54,200 nucleotides of DNA, from positions 1-54,200 of the forward strand of contig VXSY01000029.1 in NCBI GenBank assembly GCA_009837725.1. Reading direction: 5' to 3'. Each line of letters starts with the position of its first letter. Positions within the stretch are counted from its first letter, which is position 1. This document shows positions 44,692 through 53,628 of the stretch, piece by piece. The notes beneath the pieces are model-generated. The model saw only the letters and a list, made by a program, of their open reading frames with translations, did no database searches and had not been told where the DNA came from. Position numbers and translations under genes: made by a program. The stretch comes from Gammaproteobacteria bacterium (GTDB taxonomy: Bacteria > Pseudomonadota > Gammaproteobacteria > Pseudomonadales > Azotimanducaceae).

Positions 44692-45278
44692 TCACGGCCC
44701 CGCTCTGGTGAAGTCCACGGTCCCGTGACTCCGCACGATGGCCTTCTCCATTTCGGTACTCTGTTCGCGAAACACGATCAGGTTGCCCTGGCTCAAATCG
44801 CGGGCACTTGGGACTCGCAGCCCGTCTGCACCCAAGAATGCACATGCCTCGGCAACCTCCTGTGAGCGGGGATACTCCTGCTGCCTCTTCAAGTAGCTGA
44901 GCCGCCCGTACCCCGCTGTCGCGAGACCAATCTCCGCGAGCGCGTCAAGGCTGGGGAAGTTCATCACTGCCTCGAGCGAGACCGATAGCTCAAAAAGCTC
45001 GTAGCGCACCTTGGAAGATGGAATCGACGTTCTGCGACAGCACCGTTCCTGGTCTCTGAGGTGCAAAGCACGTCTAGGGTCCCGTCGTCCCAGCGTCCCC
45101 CAGGGCGCCCGCACACGAGGGGATCCTGGCCGGCGTGTATTGACCGCCACACAATCGCTTCGAACGGAACCGCCGGCACCGCCTCAAGTGCGTCCAGCAG
45201 CGACTGATCCCGAATGGCGCAACGGATGTCGCGCCTCGCCTCACCATCAGAGACATGCGTCGGCGTCCAGTCGATCAA
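44692..45278 (-). pseudogene. RES-domain toxin, frameshifted
   Basis: A RES toxin in two frames. The upstream part reads IRDQSLLDALEAVPAVPFEAIVWRSIHAGQDPLVCGRPGGRWDDGTLDVLCTSETRNGAVAERRFHL, which contains the R and GGRW-type residues of the NAD-binding core. Then, near 45009-45020, the frame changes and continues SSKVRYELFELSVSLEAVM to LSQGNLIVFRE. The expected linker, usually like RGQPVFP, is missing, so there is a small deletion. RES proteins degrade NAD+ and pair with an Xre/DUF2384 antitoxin, which lies just upstream. The start at 45278 (TTG) is a guess. Probably inactive. Confidence 0.8.
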
Positions 45279-45597
45279 GCGCTGCAATGACCTCTTCGGT
45301 GCGTTCGCCGCGGATGACGTCGATGGCTCGTTCGCCCTCCAGTTGCGGGTGCCTCGCATACAACCACGCCCGCACTTCCTCATGTCCGTAGTACTCGCCC
45401 AGTCTCATCACGACGTACGACAGGTCAGACATGATCAACTGGGTCCGCGGGTGTGGCGACTTCTTGCCGCTGCCCCATCGAGAAACGGTCGCCTTCGACA
45501 CGCCGGTGAAGTTGGCGATGTCGGTACCCTTCAAGCCTCCCGCTTCTTGCAGTTGCTCGAGAAACTGCACCACCGGGTTCGCGCTCGCCTGGCTCAT
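45247..45597 (-). CDS. Xre/DUF2384-type antitoxin
   Basis: A 116-residue antitoxin that pairs with RES toxins (as in MbcA of the MbcTA pair). An N-terminal helix-turn-helix (LKGTDIANFTGVSKATVSRWGSGKK) precedes the C-terminal toxin-binding segment EVRAWLYARHPQLEGERAIDVIRGERTEEVIAALDRL, the DUF2384 core. The ATG at 45597 is placed by the family start (MSQASANPVVQFLEQLQEAG), with a GGAGGGGGC site upstream. It overlaps the presumed RES start. The antitoxin looks intact while the toxin is broken, a usual route of decay. Confidence 0.88.
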   Translation of the reverse strand: MSQASANPVVQFLEQLQEAGGLKGTDIANFTGVSKATVSRWGSGKKSPHPRTQLIMSDLSYVVMRLGEYYGHEEVRAWLYARHPQLEGERAIDVIRGERTEEVIAALDRLDADACL

Positions 45598-45698
45598 GCC
45601 TGCCCCCTCCACGTTTGGCGATCGGTCACCGTCGGGACGATGTAGGGCCTCACGAGCGGTTACCCCGTCACGAGCGACGCGGAACGGTTGAACCGCAT

Positions 45699-46552
45699 CT
45701 ATCGAACATGAGCGTGAGCCGCCGCCGCAGCCGTAAGGCACAGCACCAAATACGCCTCGGCCCGCGTGTATTCGGAGACGCCGCCTTCGGTCGGACCGTG
45801 ATGAGCCTGATGGTGTAGTGACGTAGTACCGCATACACGGCCGCCTCACGCTCTGGCTTGCCCATTTCAAGCCGGGCGGCGTGGGAGGCAAGCGGTTCCA
45901 GTGTGCTGCCCCACTGCCTCTGTTGATACCGGTACCTCCAGACCTCCTCTATCGCCGTACGGCAAGATCCAACGCAGCCGAGATAGTCGCCGCTTCGGTA
46001 CTGCTCCTCCGCAAGCTGGAGCGAACTGGCGATGGCTCGCCATTCTTCGGCTGTCCCGTCTAGGGGAATCGCCACTTCGAGCAACAATACGTCGCGGGCT
46101 CCGGCGGTACGGAGTTGTCCGACCCAATCGGAGCGCGGAACGCGATGGCGCCAGTTGCCGAGCACGTATTGCACGCCATGCTCGTCGAGTCCTGTCCCAT
46201 ACGCCGTGAACTCGAAGGTGAGGTCAGCAGCTCCTCGTAGTGCCTCTAGCGCGGCAAGCTGACCTGGTTGCAGATAGAGGTAGAGGTCCTGCGAATCTGT
46301 CGTTCCGGCTCGGACGGAGCTGATCTCGAACGGCCTCTCCGGGCGGGCGAAGCCGAGAGTCCGAGGTTCGTCGTCGTCCGCCCGGACAGTGATCCGGCAG
46401 CCAGCAACCGAGACGCGCCTGACCTCGTTCTCGACCGCAAGAATAGGGACGCGAAGGCCGAAGATCAGCTCGAATCCGCCAATAGTCGAACGTAGGTTCA
46501 CGCCTTGTACCCGAGGGTCCGCGATTTGCCACCTGCCAATGGTCAAGCCCAT
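45699..46552 (-). pseudogene. Unrecognised protein, frameshifted near its end
   Basis: From an ATG at 46552 the frame encodes about 250 residues: MGLTIGRWQIADPRVQGVNL, then IRADDDEP-like and TLGFARPERPFEISSVRAG regions, and a helical part AEEQYRSGDYLGCVGSCRTAIEEVWRYRY. Near 45805 the frame becomes basic and atypical, while the alternative frame continues HHGPTEGGVSEYTRAEAYLV and LCLTAAAAHAHVR to a stop at 45699. A one-base change explains this. The helical motif is reminiscent of abortive-infection or HEPN-like proteins, but I cannot assign a family. Confidence 0.6.
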
Positions 46553-46986
46553 GTCGATCCCGCGTTCCTGATGGGTGTACGTCTGCAAACATCCTACACG
46601 CGGCGCTGATCGACAGCTTGGGGCTCCTTTGGTCAGCGACGTTTTCCCTTCCCCGAAAAGACCGTTCCCTGCCTCGGAATCTGTGAGCCCAAGAACTCGC
46701 CGATTGCGGGACGATCCGTGGCGTTTGAGCCTTCAACCGTGGCCAGCCACACCCCTTGCTATGCTCTGAGCCCCTCGGGGGCATTCGAAGGGAGGGGTGC
46801 CGCCGAACGAACGGAAATCCTGACCTAGCGCGGAGTCGCCGGGTACCTGAAGGCTTAAGCTAGGGATGATCTGTCGTATGGTTGCCGAGCATCAGCGTGG
46901 ATGGCTCGTGGCGATTGACGAAGAGCTAGACAACTAGACGGGCTCGAGTCGCCGGCCAGCGACACGTCTGTATGGAGAGAAAACGA
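46553..46986. other. 434-base spacer upstream of hsdM
   Basis: No gene supported. Near 46770 is the hairpin GAGCCCCTCGGGGGC, and at 46878 an ATG opens a 19-codon frame (MVAEHQRGWLVAIDEELDN) whose use is unproven. The hsdM promoter should be in the last 200 bases, but no convincing -35/-10 was found. Confidence 0.5.
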
Positions 46987-48969
46987 ATGACCAACGGTGA
47001 CGTCACTTGGATCGCGAACTACATCTGGGGCATTGCCAACGATGTGCTGCGCGACCTCTATGTCCGTGGCAAGTACCGGGACGTCATCCTCCCGATGGTC
47101 GTCCTACGACGCCTCGACGCGGTCCTGGAGCAGACCAAGCCGGCCGTTCTAGAAATGCGCGACTCGCTAGACCGGGCTCAGGTAGTAGACCAGCGAGCCG
47201 GTCTCCGCGGAGCCGCCGGACAGGCGTTCTACAACACCTCCAAGTTCACGATGAAGGACCTGCGCGCCCGTGCCAGCCGCCAGCAGCTCCGCGCCGACTT
47301 CGAGGCGTATCTGGACGGATTCTCACCGGGCGTGCAGGAGATCCTCGACAGCTTCGAGTTCCGCAACCAGATTCCTCGGCTCAGCAACGGCGACGCCCTC
47401 GGCTCGCTGATCGAGAAACTTACCTCTCCGGACGTCAATCTGAGTCCCGAGCCGGTCAAGGATACCTATGGAAGCGTCCTCCTCCCCGGTCTCGACAACC
47501 ACGGCATGGGCACGGTCTTCGAAGAGCTGGTGCGCCGCTTCAACGAGGAGAATAACGAGGAGGCGGGGGAGCACTGGACGCCCCGGGACGCCGTCCAGCT
47601 CATGGCCAAGCTCGTGTTCCTGCCCGTTGCGGACCAGATTAAGTCGACCACGTACCTGCTCTACGATGGCGCGTGCGGGACAGGCGGCATGCTCACCGTA
47701 GCTGAGGAAACGCTCCAAGCCCTCGCCGCAGAGCGCGGAAGGCAGGTCTCGACGCACCTGTACGGTCAGGAGATCAACGCCGAGACGTACGCCATCTGCA
47801 AGGCGGACCTGATGCTGAAGGGCGAAGGCGAAGCCGCTGACAACATCGTCGGAGGCCCCGAGCACTCCACCTTGTCCAACGACGCTTTCCGGTCCCGTGA
47901 GTTCGATTTCATGCTCTCCAATCCGCCCTACGGCAAGAGCTGGAAGACGGACCTCGAGCGCATGGGCGGGAAGAAGGGAATGCGCGACCCGCGGTTCGTG
48001 ATCGAGCACGCGGGCGACCCGGAATACTCACTCGTCACGCGCTCAAAGGACGGCCAGATGCTGTTCCTCGCCAACAAGCTCGCGAAGATGAAGCAGGACA
48101 CGCCTGAGGGTAGCCGCATCGCCGAGGTACACAACGGCAGTTCCCTATTCACGGGTGATGCCGGCCAGGGTGAAAGCAACATCCGCCGCTGGATCATCGA
48201 GAATGACTGGCTCGAAGCCATCGTCGCGCTGCCGCTCAACCTGTTCTACAACACGGGCATCGCGACGTACGTTTGGGTGCTCACGAACCGCAAGCCCGAG
48301 CACCGTCGCGGCAAGGTTCAGTTGATCGACGCGACGCAGTGGTTTCAACCTCTCCGCAAGAACCTCGGCAAGAAGAACTGCGAACTCGGGGAAGCCGACA
48401 TCGCCCGCATTTGCGATACGTTCCTCGACTTCGAGGAGACCGACCAGAGCAAGATCCTCGACAACGATGCCTTCGGCTATTGGAAGGTCACCGTCGAACG
48501 GCCGTTGAGGATCGAGGGGGCGGCCGCTGACCGCGTCTACAAACCCGCTGAGATCAAGGCATTGAAGGACAGTGGCACGCGCACGGAGGATGCCCCGCCG
48601 ATCATCAGGAAGGTGCACAAGGCTGGGACGCCATCTGACCCGCTTCGCGGGCTGTTCGAGGCCACCGTTGGCGGTACGCCTGCGGTCGTCGAGTATGAGC
48701 CAGACTCCGATTTGCGGGATACCGAGCAGATCCCGCTACAGGAGGATGGCGGCATTGAGGGATTTTTGGCGCGTGAGGTGCGGCCCTACGCCCCGGATGC
48801 GTGGTACCGGCCGGAAGCGGTCAAGATCGGCTCCGAGATCAGCTTCACGCGGTACTTCTACGAGCCCCTGCCAATGCGGACGTTGGAGGCAATTCGAGCG
48901 GACATTCTGTCGCTAGAAAAGGAGACGGAGGGCTTGCTTGCGGATGTCCTTGGTGGAACCGACCGGTGA
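46987..48969 (+). CDS. hsdM: Type I restriction-modification N6-adenine methyltransferase subunit
   Basis: HsdM is the methylase subunit of a type I restriction-modification complex; it methylates adenines in the target site chosen by HsdS. The 660-residue protein has an N-terminal helical region (VTWIANYIWGIANDVLRDLYVRGKYRDVILPMVVLRRLDAVL), the SAM motif DGACGTGGM and the catalytic SNPPYGKSW (NPPY). FEELVRRFNEENNEEAGEHWTPRDAV is standard. The ATG at 46987 has GGAGAG seven bases upstream and is preferred to 46972. It is long for HsdM because of an extra C-terminal part (from about 520). hsdS overlaps its stop (GTGA). Confidence 0.95.
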   Translation: MTNGDVTWIANYIWGIANDVLRDLYVRGKYRDVILPMVVLRRLDAVLEQTKPAVLEMRDSLDRAQVVDQRAGLRGAAGQAFYNTSKFTMKDLRARASRQQLRADFEAYLDGFSPGVQEILDSFEFRNQIPRLSNGDALGSLIEKLTSPDVNLSPEPVKDTYGSVLLPGLDNHGMGTVFEELVRRFNEENNEEAGEHWTPRDAVQLMAKLVFLPVADQIKSTTYLLYDGACGTGGMLTVAEETLQALAAERGRQVSTHLYGQEINAETYAICKADLMLKGEGEAADNIVGGPEHSTLSNDAFRSREFDFMLSNPPYGKSWKTDLERMGGKKGMRDPRFVIEHAGDPEYSLVTRSKDGQMLFLANKLAKMKQDTPEGSRIAEVHNGSSLFTGDAGQGESNIRRWIIENDWLEAIVALPLNLFYNTGIATYVWVLTNRKPEHRRGKVQLIDATQWFQPLRKNLGKKNCELGEADIARICDTFLDFEETDQSKILDNDAFGYWKVTVERPLRIEGAAADRVYKPAEIKALKDSGTRTEDAPPIIRKVHKAGTPSDPLRGLFEATVGGTPAVVEYEPDSDLRDTEQIPLQEDGGIEGFLAREVRPYAPDAWYRPEAVKIGSEISFTRYFYEPLPMRTLEAIRADILSLEKETEGLLADVLGGTDR

Positions 48970-50378
48970 ATGGTGCGCTGGGGGCGTATCGCCGCCTGAA
49001 GGAGAGCGGTGTCGGGTGGCTAGGGAAGGTGCCGGAGCACTGGGCCCTACTTCCCGGAAGGGCATGCTTCCGGGAGAAACGGAACCCCAACAGTAGTCTC
49101 CAAGTCCAAACTGTCCTTTCCCTAAGCTACGGACGAATTGTCGTCCGACCGCCTGAGCGCCTGCACGGGCTCGTCCCGTCTTCGTTTGAGACGTACCAGA
49201 TAATCGATCCGATGGACATAGTGGTCCGGCCGACTGACTTGCAGAACGACATGCACAGTCTTCGAGTGGGGATCAGTCGCGAGCGCGAGAGGGGAATCAT
49301 CACGTCAGCCTATATCTGCCTGGCCCCATCACAGCGCCTGACGCCAGAATACTGCCACCGCCTCCTGCACTCTTACGACCTCGCCAAAGTGTTCTATGGC
49401 TTGGGTTCGGGGCTACGTCAGAATCTTGACTGGACTGATTTCAAGCGGTTGCCGTGCCTTGTACCGCCGCTAGTGGAGCAAGCCGCCATCACTCGCTTCC
49501 TCAACCACGCCGATCGAATCATCAGCCGCTACATCGCCGCCAAGGAGAAGCTGATCGCCCTGCTGGATGAGTACAAGCAGGCCCTCGTACACCAGGCGGT
49601 GACGGGCCAGATCGACGTGCGGACAGGGCGGCCGTATCCAGCGTATAGGGACTCGGGGGTCGAGGGATTCGGAGCCATTCCGCAGAACTGGGCGGTGATG
49701 CCTCTGAAGCGGGTGTTGTCGCGTCTCGTGGACTGCGAGCACAAGACTGCCCCAGCCGTCCCTAATAGCCCGTATCACGTGGTAAGGACGTCCGGCGTCC
49801 GGAACGGCAAGTTGAACTGGGCGGGGACGTATTGCACGGATGTCGACTCGTTCGAAAGGTGGACGAGGCGAACAGTACCTCGTCCAAATGACGTCATCTT
49901 CACGAGGGAGGCGCCTGCCGGAGAAGCGTGCTTGGTCCCATCGGGGCGGAGAGTGTGCCTCGGGCAACGGACCGTGCTGATGAGGACAGACCAGGATCGA
50001 TACGACCCCTCTTTCCTCGTTCACATGATCTACGAAGGGCCGCCCAAGCCAAGCGTAAACATTGCGTCCCAAGGGGCGACGGTGGGGCATTTCAACGTCG
50101 ACGACATCGGATCGCTGCCGGTGTTCGTCCCGCCGCTCGATGAGCAGGTTGCCGTGGTCGCCTTCCTGTCGCGGTTGATTTCCAGGATCGGCAACGCCCG
50201 GAGTCTGCTCGAGCAGGCCACACTCCGCCTCCGCGAGTACCGCACTCGCCTGATCGCCGATGTCGTCACCGGCAAGCTCGATGTCCGCGAAGCCGCGGCC
50301 GCGCTCCCGGATCTCGAATCCGACGCCGATGGCGTGGAGTTCAAGGCCGAACTCGACGGAACCGCCCCCATTGCATAG
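48966..50378 (+). CDS. hsdS: Type I restriction-modification specificity subunit
   Basis: HsdS recognises the DNA target through two target-recognition domains. TRD1 begins RLKESGVGWLGKVPEHWALLPG and ends in the helical spacer PPLVEQAAITRFLNHADRIISRYIAAKEKLIALLDEYKQALVHQAVTGQID. TRD2 begins YRDSGVEGFGAIPQNWAVMPLKRVLSRLVDCEHKT and ends PPLDEQVAVVAFLSRLISRIGNARSLLEQATLRLREYRTRLIADVVTGKLDV. The 470-residue protein starts at a GTG at 48966 overlapping the hsdM stop by four bases. The spacers are the coiled-coils that set the distance between half-sites. The recognition sequence cannot be read from the protein. Confidence 0.93.
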   Translation: MNGALGAYRRLKESGVGWLGKVPEHWALLPGRACFREKRNPNSSLQVQTVLSLSYGRIVVRPPERLHGLVPSSFETYQIIDPMDIVVRPTDLQNDMHSLRVGISRERERGIITSAYICLAPSQRLTPEYCHRLLHSYDLAKVFYGLGSGLRQNLDWTDFKRLPCLVPPLVEQAAITRFLNHADRIISRYIAAKEKLIALLDEYKQALVHQAVTGQIDVRTGRPYPAYRDSGVEGFGAIPQNWAVMPLKRVLSRLVDCEHKTAPAVPNSPYHVVRTSGVRNGKLNWAGTYCTDVDSFERWTRRTVPRPNDVIFTREAPAGEACLVPSGRRVCLGQRTVLMRTDQDRYDPSFLVHMIYEGPPKPSVNIASQGATVGHFNVDDIGSLPVFVPPLDEQVAVVAFLSRLISRIGNARSLLEQATLRLREYRTRLIADVVTGKLDVREAAAALPDLESDADGVEFKAELDGTAPIA

Positions 50379-50388
50379 GCTTCGCCCC

Positions 50389-53300
50389 ATGGCCACGGAC
50401 ATCTCCGAACAGGGCCTCGAGCGGCTGATTTGCGTGGCCCTCACGGGCGACCCCTGCGACCCACCGGCACAGCCGAGCGACGGGTCACCGTCCAACGCTC
50501 GCGCCGGAGTCGGTTGGCTGCCCGGCAACTGGCGCGACTATGATCGGGCGCACTGCATCGACCTCGCTCAACTCACAGCGTTTCTTCGCGAGACGCAACC
50601 GGTCGTAGCTGACTCTCTAGCGCTGTCCGAAAGCGGCCCGACGCGCCGCAAGTTCCTCGATCGCTTGCACCGCGAGATCAACAATCGCGGCACGATCAAC
50701 GTTCTCCGCGATGGCATGAGGCACGGGCCACACGAACCGGCGCTGTTCTACGGAACCCCCTCTCTCGGCAATGAGAAGGCGCAACAGCGCTTCGGACAGA
50801 ACCGGTTCAGTGTGACCCGGCAGCTGCGGTACAGCCAAGACGAGACGCGGCGGGCGCTCGACATCGTGCTGTTTGTCAACGGTCTGCCCGTACTCACGTT
50901 CGAACTGAAGAACAGCCTGACCAAGCAGACCGTGGACGATGCGGTCCGGCAGTACCAGCGCGACCGCAATCCCAAGGAGAAGCTGTTCGCGTTCGGCCGT
51001 TGCGTCGCCCATTTCGCCGTGGACGACCACGAAGTGCGCTTCTGCACGCATCTGACCGGGCCCTCATCCTGGTTCCTGCCCTTCAACCGCGGCTGGAACG
51101 ACGGAGGCGGCAACCCGCCCAACCCGGACGGCCTCAAGACGGACTACCTCTGGCGGGAGGTGCTGACGCCGCAGAGCCTGACCAACACATCCTCGAGAAC
51201 TACGCGCAGGTGATCGAGACGCACGACGACCGGACCGGTCGCAAGCGCAAGACGCAGATCTGGCCACGATATCACCAGCTCGACGTGGTGCGACGATTGC
51301 TGCGCGACGTGACCGAACGCGGTGCCGGCGAGCGTTACCTAATCCAGCACTCCGCAGGCAGCGGAAAGAGCAACTCCATCGCCTGGCTCGCCCACCAACT
51401 GGTTGGGCTGACGAACGACTCTGGGCCCGTGTTCGACTCCATCATCGTCGTCACGGACCGCATTCTGCTGGACCGCCAGATCGCCGACACCATCCGGCAG
51501 TACGCCCAGGTGCGCGCCACGATCGGCCACGCGGACCGCTCGGGCGACCTCCGCCGTTTCATCGAATCCGGGAAGAAAATCATCATCTCGACGGTGCAGA
51601 AGTTCCCGTTCATCCTCGACGAGATCGGCAACCAGCACCGTGGCCGCAGCTTCGCCATCATCATCGACGAGGCGCATTCGAGTCAGGGCGGGAAGGCGAC
51701 CGCGGCGATGTCCGATGCTCTCTCGGAGGCCGGCGAGGCGGACGAGGAGGAGACCTACGAGGACCGCATCAACCGCGTCATGGAAGCGCGCAAGATGCTC
51801 TCCAACGCGAGCTACTTCGCCTTCACCGCGACCCCGAAAGCGAAAACGCTCGAGATCTTCGGTGCGCCCGACCCGCAACCCGACGGCCACGTCAAGCATC
51901 GAGCGTTTCACAGCTACACCATGAAGCAGGCCATCCAGGAGGGATTCATCCTGGACGTGCTCGAGAACTACTCGACGATCAACGCCCGCTACCGGATCGC
52001 CAAGACCGTCGAGGACGACCCTGAGTTCGACGAGAAGAAGGCGCAGAAGAAGCTACGGGCCTATGTCGAGGGACACGACCACGCGATTCGCAAGAAGGCC
52101 GAAATAATGGTGGACGACTTCCATGACCAGGTGATCGCGCCGGGCAAGATCGGCGGCAAGGCGCGGGCAATGGTGGTCACCAACGGCGTGCAGCGAGCGA
52201 TCGACTATTTTCATGCCATCACGGGTTACCTGCAGGAGCGGAAGAGCCCCCATCGGGCCATAGTGGCGTTCTCCGGGGAACACGAACGCGCCGGTGCATC
52301 GGTCACGGAAGCCTCGCTGAACGGCTTTCCGTCCAACGCAATCGCGGAGCGTCTACGCGAGGACCCATACCGATTTCTCGTCTGCGCCGACAAGTTCCAG
52401 ACCGGCTACGACGAACCGTTGCTGCACACCATGTACGTCGACAAGACGCTGTCGGGCATCAAGGCGGTGCAGACTCTGTCGCGTCTCAACCGCGCGCATC
52501 CACAGAAGCACGATGTGGTCGTCCTTGACTTTCTGAACGACGTGGACCTGATCCGCATCGCCTTTTCGGACTTCTACCGCACCACGATTCTCGCGGAGGA
52601 AACGGACCCCAATAAGCTCCACGACCTGCAGGCCGAACTCGACGGCGCGCAGGTCTACACGCTTGATCAGGTCGACGAGCTTTGCCGCCTCTATCTCGGG
52701 GGAGCCCCACGCGACCGGCTCGATCCGATTCTTGACGAGTGCGTCGCGGCCTACGTGGACGACCTCGGCGAGGACGCGCAGGTCTCTTTCAAGGGCAGCG
52801 CCAAGGCGTTCGTGCGAACCTACGGGTTCCTTTCGTCAATCCTGCCCTACAACAATGCGCGGTGGGAGCGGCGTTCGATTTTCCTGAACTTCCTGATCCC
52901 GAAACTGCCAGCCCCGCGCGAAGAGGACCTCTCACGAGGCATCCTCGATGCGATCGACATGAACAGCTACCGCCTCGAAATGCAGGCCCGGCAGCAGATC
53001 TCGCTGGTCGACGAGGACGCCGAGATCACGCCGGCGCAAGCGTCAGAAGGAGGCGGGCAGCAAGAGCCAAATCTGGACCGGCTCTCGAACATCGTAGCCC
53101 GGTTCAACGAGATGTCGGAAGGCATCGAATGGGAGGATCGTGACCGAGTCTTGCAGATGGTGACCGAAACCATCCCCGCGCAGGTGGCGAGCGATACCGC
53201 CTTTCGGAACGCCCGCCACAACTCCGATGAGCAGAACGCGCGCATCGAGCACGACCGGGCGCTGCAGCGCGTCATGATGGCCGTGATGAATGACGACACC

Positions 53301-53408
53301 ACCCTGTTCCGCGAGTTCATGGACAACGACAGCTTCCGACGGCAAATGACGGAAACCGTGTTTCGGCTGGCGTTCGAGCAGGCTGCAGTGCCTGGGGCAG
53401 GGCAATAG
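50389..53408 (+). pseudogene. hsdR: Type I restriction enzyme motor/nuclease subunit, two-base frameshift
   Basis: HsdR cleaves and translocates unmodified DNA. Frame one (50389 to about 51187) has the nuclease motif ALDIVLFVNGLPVLTFELKN (D and ELK). After an apparent two-base insertion in ACCAACACATCC (51181-51192), the second frame runs ILENYAQVIETHDDRTGRKR, Walker A HSAGSGKSNS, motif II IIDEAHSSQGG, FAFTATPKAKT and TLSRLNRAHPQKHDVVVLDFLN to the C-terminus. Restoring it gives 1005 residues, the usual length. It follows hsdS by ten bases. If the frameshift is real, the strain lacks restriction but keeps modification; if not, it is an indel error. Confidence 0.9.
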
Positions 53409-53562
53409 CCAAGTCGGCAACTGATCTGCGGCTGTGCCCGAGTAGCTCGGCCAGAGTGGCTCTTTGGTGGCTCGGAATCCGCGAGTAACTTGGGCGGTAC
53501 CTCGGCACATCCCCGCCCCGCGCTCACCCTGTCGCCTTGTACCCTAGCCCAAGCTAATCAAC

Positions 53563-53605
53563 TGTCTGGCAATGGGGTGTTGATCCAACACCTCATTGCC
53601 AGACA
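53563..53605. terminator. Long hairpin between convergent hsdR and herA-like genes
   Basis: TGTCTGGCAATGGGGTGTTG (53563-53582) pairs over 20 bases with CAACACCTCATTGCCAGACA (53586-53605) around ATC, with one G:T wobble. It lies between two convergent genes. A bidirectional terminator is likely, though no T tract follows on either side. Confidence 0.65.
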
Positions 53606-53628
53606 AATGCCGTCGAAGGCTGTCATAG

